From: Erythrophleum ivorense
Lineage: Eukaryota > Streptophyta > Magnoliopsida > Fabales > Fabaceae
Reading direction: 5' to 3'
DNA length: 64,000 nt
Assembly (NCBI GenBank): GCA_026724425.1
Contig: JAIUCV010000005.1
Span: 33,205,784 to 33,269,783 of the forward strand
This document shows, in pieces, positions 49,406 through 59,597 of this stretch. The notes under the pieces are model-generated. The model was not told where the DNA came from. It saw only the letters and a list, made by a program, of their open reading frames with translations, and did not search any database. Made by a program: the position numbers and the translations under genes. Position 1 is the first letter of the stretch, and each line of letters begins with the position of its first letter.

Positions 49406-50150
49406 CTGAATATTGGAATGATAACTATTATTGTATGTAAATTCAGCTAATGGCAGATATGCATCCTAGTTACCCCTCATCTCTAACACACATGCCCTCT
49501 AAGGTCTGGATAGTCCTTTCAGCTTGACTATTTGTCTGGGGGTGGTAAGTAGTGCTAAACTGCAACCTGGTCCTTAAGGCATGCTGTAATGACCTCCAGA
49601 AGTTCGATGTGAACTTAGGGTCTCTATCAGACACTATGCTACTGGGTACTCCATGAAATTGCACTATCTCACATATATTCAACTAGGCTAATCTATCTAA
49701 TGAATAAATAGCCCTTATTGTTAAAAAGTGTGCAGACTTCGTTAATCTATCTATAACTACCCAGATAGCATCGTGTCCAGAGGATATCCTGGGTAACCCC
49801 ATAACGAAATCCATAGCTATACTATTCTATTTTCACTCAGGGATATCTAGGGGTTATAACAACCTAATTGGTCTCTGGTGCTCCATCTTAACCCTCTGGC
49901 ATACTAAACACCTCGCCACATAATTTGTGATGTCATTCTTCATTCTTGGCCACCAGAAGAATCTTTTTGGATCCTGATATATCTTGGTGGCACCTGGGTG
50001 GATAGTATATTTGCTCTTGTATGCCTTTTCTAGAATTTTCTCTCTTAACTTATTACTACTAGGTACATAGATTCTATCCCAGTAAACTATCAGACGGACC
50101 TTAGATATCTTGAAATCTGAGGTGCTACCTTGGGAGATTTCGCTCCTAAT
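49406..50150 (-). pseudogene. Element 2 integrase core
   Basis: The segment 49470-49682 has VPSSIVSDRDPKFTS with the second catalytic Asp and YHPQTNSQAERTIQTLE, keeping the catalytic Glu that element 1 has lost. A deletion of about 10 bp just after it (near 49495) breaks the frame compared with element 1. The zinc-finger and first-Asp region lies at about 49700-50100 but is interrupted by many stops. Confidence 0.82.
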
Positions 50151-51646
50151 CTATCTCAAGAATTCATCCTTTCTCTGGGCATCTAAGATCTGGACTCTTA
50201 ACTCATTCTCAATCCTAGTCTCACTAAAAAATAGTCTGCCCGATACCAAATGGCAAGAGAAGTTCATATTTCTAAATTTTTCTAGGAGTTCCTACTCCCT
50301 GATATGGGCAGCGTGGATGGATCTCTTACTCAGGGCATCGGCCACCACATTGGCCTTCATCAGATGGTATTTCAATACATAATCATAATCTTTCAGGAAT
50401 TCCATCCATCTTCTCTGTCTCATATTGAGTTCTTTCTGATCGAATAGATATTTCAAACTCTTGTGGTCACTATAGATCTCTATAGTCGCACCATACAAGT
50501 AATGCCCCCAAATCTTAAAAGCAAACACTACTACAGCTAACTCTAGGTCATGTGTGGGATAATTTTCCTCATGAGGCCTTAGCTGCCTAGAGGCATATGC
50601 CACTACCCTACCTTGCTGCATCAATACACATCCTAACCCTCTCCTTGAGGCATCACTATATACCATAAATGGTAAACTAGGGTCAGGAATGACTAGTACA
50701 GGGGTAATGGTCACTTGAAATTTTAACTCCTGGAAACTCCTCTCACATCTCTCATCCCACACGAAAGGTGTATCCTTCTGAGTCAGCCTCGTAAGTGGCA
50801 ATGCCATTTGAAAAAGCCTTGAATGAATCGTCAATAATATCCTACCAAACCAAGGAAACTCCTAGCCTCGGTGATTGTCTTAGGCTTATCCCACTATAAC
50901 ACAGCCTTGACTTTATGGGGATCTATTGCAACCCCATCTCGTGAGAGCACATGATCGAAGAATTCCACCTCAATTAGCCAAAACTCACATTTACTCAGTT
51001 TAGCATATAATATCTTCTCTTTCAGAGTCTCTAGGGCTAATCGTAGATGCCTCTCATACTCCTCAAAAGAACTAGAGTACACTAGGATATCATCAATAAA
51101 GACCATAACAAATTTATCTAGATATGGTCTGAAGACCCTGTTCATGTAGTCCATAAATACCGTGGGCGCATTCGTCAGCTCGAATGGCATTACAAAGAGC
51201 TCATAATGCCCATATTTAGACCTGAAGGCCGTCTTTGGGACATCTTCAGCTCTCACCCTTAGCTGGTGATATCTAAATCTAAGGTCTATCTTGGAAAAGA
51301 TAGATGCCCCAGCTAACTGATCTAATAGATCATCTATCCTAAGGAGATGATACTTATTCTTGATGGTAACCTTATGCAATTCTCTATAATCTATACACAA
51401 TCTCAAGCTACCATCTTTCTTTTTCATGAACAGGACTGGAGCTCCCCAGGGTAATACATTAGGGCGTATAAATCCTTTCTCTAATAGCTCATCTATCTGC
51501 TTTTTCAGCTCAGCAAGCTCGATGGAAGCCATCTTGTACGGAGCCTTGGACACCAGTCTAGCTCCGGGCACTATCTCTATGGGAAACTCTATCTCTCTCT
51601 CAGGAGGTAGGCCATTAAAATCAAAATCTTTAAGGAAAACCTCCAA
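50151..51646 (-). pseudogene. Element 2 reverse transcriptase and RNase H
   Basis: RT (51646-50894) has LCIDYRELHK, FSKIDLRFRYHQL, and MVFIDDILVYSS, so the catalytic FIDD is intact, unlike element 1. RNase H (50834-50292) has YSDASRRGLG, ENYPTHDLELAVVVFAF and SDHKSLKYLFDQKEL. A frameshift separates RT from RNase H around 50834-50894. The TAG at 50151-50153 closes the RNase H/integrase junction at the same Trp codon that is TGA in element 1. Confidence 0.88.
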
Positions 51647-52200
51647 GAATTCCTTAACGATCAGGATCTCCTCTATCCTTTCTTCTACCTCAACTCGTAT
51701 AGAGAAAAAGACTAGAAATCCCCTGACATCCCTGCTCTAAGTATCTCTCAACCTAGGCAGTAGTTATGAAAGATAGCTTGGCTCCTATCCTAGGTATGGT
51801 CCCACAAAAAGGCATAGATATAGTACGGTGTTCACAATCAAGGATAGCATTATTGGTAGTCATCCAGTTCATACCAACAATCGAATCAATGTCATGGAAT
51901 GGCATACAAATCAAATCGATAGTAGCATGACAATGATTAAATTGGACAGTAACATTCAAACAAGCATGGAAAGTAATAACGTGGCCTCCAGTGGGTGTGG
52001 TGATAGATAAATCAAATGGTAGAGTACTAATGGCCAGACCCAAACATTTCACGCAGTCATAAGATATAAACGAGTGACTAGCACTAAAATCAAACATAGC
52101 AATCACAAGAAAATCATTCACTATGAGTGTACCTCAAATAAGACTGGGAGACGCACTAACCTCCTACTGAGAAAGGGCAAACACCCTGCCCTGGGTCTGT
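51647..52200 (-). pseudogene. Element 2 aspartic protease
   Basis: The fold region is recognisable (MFDFSASHSFIS ... CLNVTVQFNHCHATIDLICMPFHDIDSIVGMNW). The active-site box reads DFSAS instead of DSGAS, so Ser and Gly are replaced, although the Asp remains. It is in the gag frame but a different frame from RT, so a frameshift lies near 51650-51750. Confidence 0.82.
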
Positions 52201-53333
52201 GGCCTGGGAGGAGGCAGTCTGAGTAGAGGTGCTGAATTTGCCTAAGAGTAGTTTCTGGCAATATGCCCCGGCTTCCCACATTTGTAACAGATCACTATGG
52301 ATTATGGGTCGACGGATGACTGAGTCCTTGGGGGCTGTGGCCTCTTCCCTTTTTACGGTCTCCTACTCTACTGCACCTTACTCTTCTTCTTATTAGTAAG
52401 CATAGAGCTAGCTCCCTCTTCGAGTCATGGCCTCTTCAGTTTCGGAGCCCCTCTCTGACCAGACACTGTGGTAGCAGGCATAATGCCCCTCAGATTATTC
52501 TCAATCACTCTGCTAATCTCCACAAGGGCATTAAAATTCCTGATGCTCTATGGAGTCACTCTATCTCTAATCAGGGGCTTCAACCTGGTCTCAAACTGTT
52601 CACACCTCCAGGGTTCATCATCGTATCTCTGGAGGTAGAAAGAGTACCAAGACAGCTCAATAAATCGGGCCACATACTGATCAACTGTCATATCATCAGT
52701 CTGTCTCAACCTCATGAAATGCATCTCCTTTTGCTTCCTCACTGAGCTGGGAAAGTATTTCTCATAAAATTGCACTAGAAAGTTCTCCCAGTTGATTTGC
52801 AAATTCTTCATCTCCATCAGAGACTTCATGCTACGCCATCATCTATCTGCTTCTTTCTGTAACATAAAGGTGGCTAACTGGGCCTTTTGCTTAGAGGTGC
52901 AATCCATAACTGAGAATATCTTTTCAGTCTCCATCACCCAGGCCTCTGCCTTATCGGCATCTAACTCCCCGTTAAACACTAGCGAGTTGTTCTTTCAGAA
53001 TTGATTCAATTATTTTTGGATAGACGGCGGAGCCTGAGCTGGTTCTTAGGGAGGTAGGGGTGGAGCACCGAAAGTGGAAGGCTAGGGTACATAGGAGGTG
53101 GATGGTTGAGGCGGAGGGGCCTCTCTCCTGGCTTCTTCTTGCCTAGCTAGGGCTCCCTGCAGTTGCATAATCATCTCATGCTACTGCTGGATCATATAGT
53201 GTTGCTGGGCTATGACATTCTCAAACTAGTCAATTTGCTCCTTGATAGCCCACACTGGATCCTCATACTCAACCTCGGGTTCTCAAAGTGGTCTGCATCT
53301 GCCTCTGCCTTGGCCTCTCCAAGTCTCAACCAT
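52201..53333 (-). pseudogene. Element 2 Gag
   Basis: The ATG at 53333 begins MVETWRGQGRGR, matching element 1. The capsid part (52829-52548) has NLQINWENFLVQFYEKYFPS, SVRKQKEMHFMRLRQTDDMT and VDQYVARF. Many stops break the N-terminal half. The zinc knuckle (CYKCGKPGHIARNYS, about 52260) has lost its last Cys. Confidence 0.85.
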
Positions 53334-53466
53334 CTTTACTAAAAAGAAAAACCATAGCCTTTAGCCTACAACATAATTTTAAAACACATACATAGATATT
53401 CCACTTGAAAACAAGCTAAATATACCATTCAAAAATCAAATGTCGAGCAAAAGTGCCTGAACCTTT

Positions 53467-53478
53467 GCTCTGATACCA
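53467..53478 (-). other. Primer-binding site of element 2 (initiator Met tRNA)
   Basis: TGGTATCAGAGC on the minus strand, five bases from the end of the 5' LTR and identical to the PBS of element 1. Confidence 0.93.
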
Positions 53479-53483
53479 TAAAA

Positions 53484-56400
53484 TGTAGCACCATATATTT
53501 CTACCTTACTTCTTATCATTTCTAAGTCTCACATTATGAATTGCACAAAGGGAATGGAAAAATGACATTAAAATAATGCCTTATTTTGCGTTGCGTCGAG
53601 TATGAAAATTTCATTTGGTGTCACACGAATTATATGAGCTCATACATCACATTCGCATATTTAATTACATACATACAACTCATTTGCATCACCAAAGTTG
53701 GCCCACAACTCATGGAATTCAAAGGGGAGCATCAAACTCACACTATTATTTTCAGCTAGAATTTTAATTTTCTGTCATAATTTCGAAATTCATAACTAAA
53801 TCCACAAAAATCAAAATCATGCATTCTTGGATATTCTAGAAAGCTAAACATATCTACTTTATGGAAAAAATATGTCCAGGGCATGAAACAGAACACATAA
53901 AGCGTTTGACATGCGAAAAGGGACAAAGGTTTGGACAGCTACTGGTACTGATGCAAGTGTCTGCTATAAACTTCAAAAATGTCCAATTAATTCCAAAAAA
54001 ATCCAATCCATGCAAATGATTCCAATTTGGAAAGCTATGAATGTTAAATTTATGGTAAAAATAGCCACTAAAATTCAATGGAACAGTGACTCAAGTCTTG
54101 CTACACTACTGTTGCTGTTCTAGAAATTCAAAAATTCATATCTCTTAGTTCAAAACTCCAAATGAGGTGCTTCTAGTTGCTACAAGTCACTGTAAATGCC
54201 TAGTTTCTGTCTATAAAATTTTGTAGCCATTGGACCACATTTGCCCCTCAGATGACCTAAATTCACAACTGACCAAATGAACAGTACTAGTGTAAATCTG
54301 AAATTCTGATACCAACTTTGAAAAATCATAGAAAATTTCAAAAACCTCTAAATGACCTGATCTTTAGCTTTCCAAAAATATCTAAGCAAGATCTACTTGC
54401 ATGCAAAATTTTAAATCAAGAAGAGGTCATTTGGTCAGACTTTGTCATAACTCAAGATTATGACACTTTTGGTTCCAATAAGGGGTAAATTTGGTCCAAA
54501 TGAGCCATCCATTGTTTCACACATATTTGAGTAACTTCAAAAACATAAATGTAGCATAAATGAGCCTCTCATAAGGTCTAAATCCTCATGCAACTCAAAT
54601 TCATCATGTCACTCCCATAAACATACAAGCACAAATGGGCTTCCAAGGGGTCAAATTGTACAATGCCATTCATTGAACTCTATTTTTGATACATATACTA
54701 TCTTCACATAGTTTTAAACTTTTTTAAAGCGTCATGGCTCAAAATAATATATACATATATCCTTTGATATTATAGACATCTAGTACATTAAAAATAGGAA
54801 GATTTGCCAAGAGATGGAGATTTAAGCTCCTTGGCTTCCATCTTTTAGATCTTGAACTCCACCTAGATCATATGAGATGAAAAAAAGGAGAGGGTGAGAT
54901 TCATTGAATCTCAATAGCTCATACACCTATTCAAGCACATTTTCAAGGCATACAACATGTCAAAGGTACAAGTATGCAATCAATTAATTAATGAAGCATT
55001 TATCTTTCACATTTTTGTGTCACAACTCATGTTAAGTACAAGAATGAGCTCTAGGGACTTTTGGTTTGGTCTCACCCCATTTCTAAGACTTTTGGATTGC
55101 CTCACTCTTGGTTCTTGGGACTTTTGACTTAGCCTCACCCATCCAAGGGACTTTTGGCCTTGTCTCGCCTATCCCATGAGACTTTTGGCATCTCTTCACC
55201 CACATTAAGGGACTTTTGGGACTAGCTCACCCTTATGAGCCATTTCCATAATTCAATGATATTCAAGAAAGCATATTGGTAACAAAATAGCAATATAGCA
55301 TCAAGTGGCTTGTCTCAAACATACAAATATACACACAAACACACAATGACACATATGCAACAAGAAAAGGTGGAGAGCTACCTTGGTGCAAATTCAAGAT
55401 TTACTTTGCTTGTTCCTTCTCCTTTTCGGTTCCATAAACACAAAGAGGTGGCGTTGGATTTCCTTGGCCTATTCACAATAAACAACACTTAATTATACTA
55501 TTGGAACAAGTTATAACATCCAACTCACTCTTAAGACTACACTTTGTTCTATTTGTCACAATATGATTCCATTAATGACCTAATGGAGCAATTACCACAA
55601 GTAAAATTCTTGGTTCCATTCTCTTGCCATATTTAGACCTCTTGACCTCATTTAAGGTCCTTGAAGCCATCACATACTCACTTTCACAAACCTAGGTCCA
55701 TGGTGCTTCATAAGGTTACATTATGGAAGTCATTACCTCATCTCCCAACCTAAGGCTTCTAAATTTTTTTCAAGAGTTTCTCCTATCTTCTTTTATTATA
55801 TAAAGTCCCAAATGAAGCTTGGAACCATTTAAAACATTCCCTAACTATCTCTAAGGGTCTTGACCAATTTATGCTTCCATTAAAGACTCATAGAGTTTGG
55901 GATTTTTTCTTAATGGATGGGGCACTTGGGAGGCTCCCTAGGAGTCTTAGAAACTCAAACAAATACTCACATATGATGGAAAATTCTTAAATTAACTCAG
56001 ATTTTAAACTATGTTCAAGCACCCTACACTTTTTCAACTTAAGTTTTTCTAGTTTTTCATGCATTTCTTTAGTATAATCCATCTTCCCATGACTTAGTTT
56101 GATGGCTTCTTTTGGATTATAAAACAGAAACTCTTCCCTCTTCATGGTTCTGTTTAAGTCATCCCACCATGGAAGAGGAGAAAGAGAAAAAGAAGCAACA
56201 AGGGAAGAGAAACTACCTTGAAATTAAGCTTCTTTCAAGAGCGTTTCTTATTCCCTTTTCCTCCTCCTTAAATTTTGAATTTCTCTCCTCTGATCTGGAC
56301 CTAAATCAACACCAAAAATTGCATTAAAACCATGGAAAGATGAAGTAAGAAGGGGAGGATGAAATTTCAAGAGGAAGGAGCATGAAAATCTTACACTTTT

Positions 56401-57059
56401 TCACCTTTCCTTGACTTTTCTTCCTCCAAAATTTCCTTTCTTTGTGTGCCTAAGATAGCAACTCCTTTTCTGAGATTTGGGCAGAAGAAAGTTGGTTTAG
56501 AGAGGGAGAGGCTGAACGTGGATTTAAAAGGAGCATTTAAAAGCTTCTTTGTGCAATTTGTTTCCATTTTTGCCCTTCCATAATGGCATTTCTGGTTTGG
56601 CTTCGTTTTAGCTCCTTTTTTAGAACCGTCTTTTCATAAAATTTAGATTCTCAATTTAATAAAATACCTTTTAAATCACTCAAATCAGAGTCAAAACCTT
56701 TTCGAATAAACCAGCCAAAGTTTAGGTCAACCAATGTCGGAAAGAATACACTGGAAGGGCTTTACTGGTCCCGAGGCTTCCCATGGTTTTTGGGGCCTCT
56801 GAGAACTTTGGGCAACTCAAAATTTCCATTTAAAAAGTGTTCCTAGGTGTTTTTCCAAAATTGCACTTATTTACAAAAATGCCACTAGCCTTTCAGCAAA
56901 TTTTTTGAATTACTCTAGCCCCAGTTTCTGGGCAACTCAAGGCTCAAATCCTATTTAAAATTTTTTCCAAATTTTATTTAGCCTTGAATCACTCATCTCA
57001 GGGGACTTACTTTTCAAACTGGCCCGTTTCGGTGTTTTTACAACGTACCGGGCGTTACA
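53484..57059 (-). repeat. Element 2 5' LTR (3576 bp)
   Basis: It starts TGTAGCACC and ends ACCGGGCGTTACA, the better preserved of the two ends. It carries the 31-bp array at about 55060-55235 and matches 45131-48734 in order throughout. Confidence 0.92.
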
Positions 57060-57235
57060 GATGTGTTATGAAACTTTATAATTTAAATGTAGTAGACACT
57101 ATGAAATTGAATATGAAGCCATATGAGAAATTAGTTGCATTAAGATGGAAGCCCCTCCCATGCTTGCATAGCAAAAAAATCCTACTCCTTAAGCATAAGA
57201 TCAAGCAACTAGAAGTTGTTTCGTTGAAATTTTAC

Positions 57236-57600
57236 CTTGTAAACAAGTCCAAGACCACCTTCACCAATCTTGTTTTCAATTGAGAGTCTATTCATAACCC
57301 CTTTAATTTTAGAGAAAGAAATGACTTGTAAATCAGGAGCATTGCCATGAAAATGTCCTGCAGATTCTTTATTTGCTTTAGACTAAGAATCTCTTACAGC
57401 TATAGCCGTCCCTATATACAAAAATAAAATAGTTAGTAGATAAAGAGAGTAAAAATTCATAAATGGACAATAAAAGCAGCTGAAAATATTACCCTTTAAT
57501 TTGAACACTCCCCTCCTTAGAATGTAGATTATGACACCAAATAGCAAAACAGATACAATAGTTGTACTCAAAAAAATCTTTAGCAATCACAATATTTTGT
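57236..57600 (-). pseudogene. GH18-type receptor-like kinase pseudogene, membrane and glycine-loop exons
   Basis: The upper exon (about 57575-57493) encodes a hydrophobic span, FLSTTIVSVLLFGVIIYIL, followed by RRGVFKLKG, a single-pass membrane segment with a basic stop-transfer stretch; donor GTAATA. The next exon (about 57415-57236) reads GHFHGNAPDLQVISFSKIKG, then NKIGEGGLGLVYK and donor GTAAAA. This is the kinase N-lobe with its Gly-rich loop. One stop follows VRDS. The 3' neighbour exon is 12 kb away, at 44852, because element 2 sits in the intron. Before insertion that intron was about 460 bp. Confidence 0.82.
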
Positions 57601-58159
57601 GTAATTTTCATCTTCCCCTTTAGTTGAAAACATACCATAATGTAAATTAGGGATATTCATCAATATTGACTTGAGGTTTTTAAAACAATTATGACTGTTA
57701 ATGTTTTTACTTGCAATATTGAGTTTTATATAATAATAATCTAGAAACATGCAAAATGCTAGCTCTACATCCTTATAAAAAAATTTGAAAGAATCTAGTT
57801 GTAATTGTTTAATTATGCTTTTGACTCTTTATAATAAAGGTAAATAAGTAAAGATGCAAGAGCAATAAAATAGGTACAAATCATTCTGAATAATGATAGA
57901 AAAGAAACAATGTTGAGGATATGACACTTATATTTTAATCGTATAAATCAGCCTTACACCCAAAAAAATCATTATGTAATTAATCAAAAGTTTTTAGAAC
58001 ATATTGGCGTAATTGCAGCAAGTAAACAATTAATAAAGGCACACAAAGTGTAGATTGGAACTGGATGAAGCATGACATAAACCAATCTTTAGTTCTTTAT
58101 AGTGTCATATTAGAAAATGATTTGCATAGAGAAGTGAGTAGAATTTAAGAGAAATGACC
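57601..58159. other. Intron-like spacer inside the kinase pseudogene
   Basis: AT-rich, no coding signal seen on the minus strand; it separates the GH18 exon from the membrane exon. Confidence 0.5.
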
Positions 58160-58764
58160 TACAAGGGAAAGCATCTAGTTGTCATCATGGGAAACTTGCC
58201 AAACAATGTAACCGAGCAACTTATTTTTCTTGGCATAAGACACCTTTTTTTTTAACAACCTCAACATTGTCAAAACCTATCCATGTTGATCCACATGACT
58301 AGTAGTTGACTACATAAGTAGCATTATACGTTACATTGCCTCTATAAAGCTAAATTAAAGTTTTGATTTCATTGTATGTCATCATCCCTTTGGATGTTGA
58401 GTTTTTGCAGGACTTGTTGCCTATGCACCTATTGCATTATCTTTGGGGTTAGTAAGATTCCAAGCATATAAAAAAAAAGGCAACCCCAAAACCAACTTTT
58501 GGTAGATGACAATCCCCCACCAATCCATTGACTAATACCATAGTTTGTGTGAAACATACTTGAGGGGTCATATAAAGCTGAATGTGCAGTAGTGATGTGT
58601 GAGATCTAAGGATAGGTATAAGAAAAAGCTTTAACATGTATCTAGTTCAAGTTTTGTTCAATACACTTAAAAGGATACTTAGATTGACTATACCAATCTG
58701 TTAAATATGAAAAAGTCACAGTTAAGATCAGTTCTGGATTGCTAGCATTTGTAGCTGCTTGCCA
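58160..58764 (-). pseudogene. GH18 (class V chitinase-like) ectodomain exon of the receptor-like kinase, C-terminal half
   Basis: Reading down from 58764: WQAATNASNPELILTVTFSYL, FKCIEQNLN then IHVKAFSYTYP, TTAHSALYDPSSMFHTNYGI, SQWIGGGLSSTK, a degraded LGLPFYG-like stretch, MMTYNEIKTLI, GNVTYNATYV, STWIGFDNVEVVKKKVSYAKK and LLGYIVWQVSHDDN. These are the C-terminal blocks of GH18 class V chitinase domains. Several stops and frame changes are present. The N-terminal half, which carries the catalytic DxxDxDxE motif, is missing: a copia-type LTR begins at 58765. GH18 followed by membrane segment and kinase is the architecture of tobacco CHRK1-type receptor kinases. Confidence 0.8.
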
Positions 58765-59597
58765 TGTTGGGATTCTAGGAACACGCACAGTGGAATTTAA
58801 AAAAAAAAGAATCTTAATTCCTCTTATGGATCTGTCAATTTCATTTAAATAGAGTAAAGTTAAGGACTTTACCTTTGTCATGTGCTTTTTCAGGTTCTCT
58901 TTCTACTGTTGGATCTCAAGAACTGATGCTTCATACTAGTTCCCTCTACCAGTATCCATATAAACGATCATTGCAACTCAATTGATGTGCTAGCGCCACT
59001 GAACACGAATGTCCATATGTTTAAGACGTTTTTCTCTTTCTCTCTCTAAGCATTTGTATACTTTTCTCTCTCTAGGGTGGGAGATGACTCTTTTAAAAAA
59101 ATCATCATCTTAGAAAACTCTAACCTTTCTATTTATAGAAATATGTTATATTAGAGTTTTAGGATAGATTTGATTAATTTAAATATATTATTTAAATTAA
59201 TTCAAATCATAATTAAATAGATTAGTTTAAATTTAAATCTATCTTATAAAATAAATTTAAACTAATTATTTAATATAAATCTAGAACCAAATTTAAATTT
59301 AATTTATCACATAGATTAAATTTAAATTATTACATTAGTTTAAATTTAAATATATCATATAGAATTAAATTTAAAAATAATTTATTTAAATTAATTAGAT
59401 GATATATATATTTTGAAATATAATATATCAAATATATATATTGAATTTTATAAAATTCCTCTACCCTAAATTAAACGTTACATTTATTGAATCTAGATAT
59501 ATTTTTAGGTTCAATAAATTTGGACATTTTAGCTTGAGTTGGTCTATTATTATGTGCGACCCTGTAGGCCCATATGACGTTGGCAAGGGGCCAATAA
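58765..59597 (-). mobile_element. Copia-type LTR, reverse orientation, first fragment
   Basis: It begins TGTTGGGATTCTAG, the reverse complement of the 3' end of the LTR at 29620-31281, and follows that LTR in reverse order to about its base 30440. Matches include CCTGTAGGCCCATA and the AATTTAAATT-rich block. It was cut at 59597 by the solo LTR that follows. It interrupts the GH18 exon; the pentamer before it is TGCCA. Confidence 0.8.

Larger units (their letters stand above)
45131..57059 (-). mobile_element. Full-length Tekay/Del-type chromovirus (element 2) in a kinase intron
   Basis: On the minus strand: 5' LTR (57059-53484), iMet PBS, gag-pol (53333-48785), PPT, 3' LTR (48734-45131). Total 11929 bp with LTRs of 3576 and 3604 bp, unusually long even for chromoviruses. 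The flanking GATGT duplication is exact. The coding region is clearly related to element 1 but much more decayed, with frameshifts as well as stops. In a sample of about 280 bp at the LTR ends I count about 28 differences (about 10%), so it looks roughly twice as old as element 1. It lies in the intron between the glycine-loop exon (ends 57236) and the GILPNGKE exon (starts 44852) of the GH18-kinase pseudogene, in the same orientation. Confidence 0.93.
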
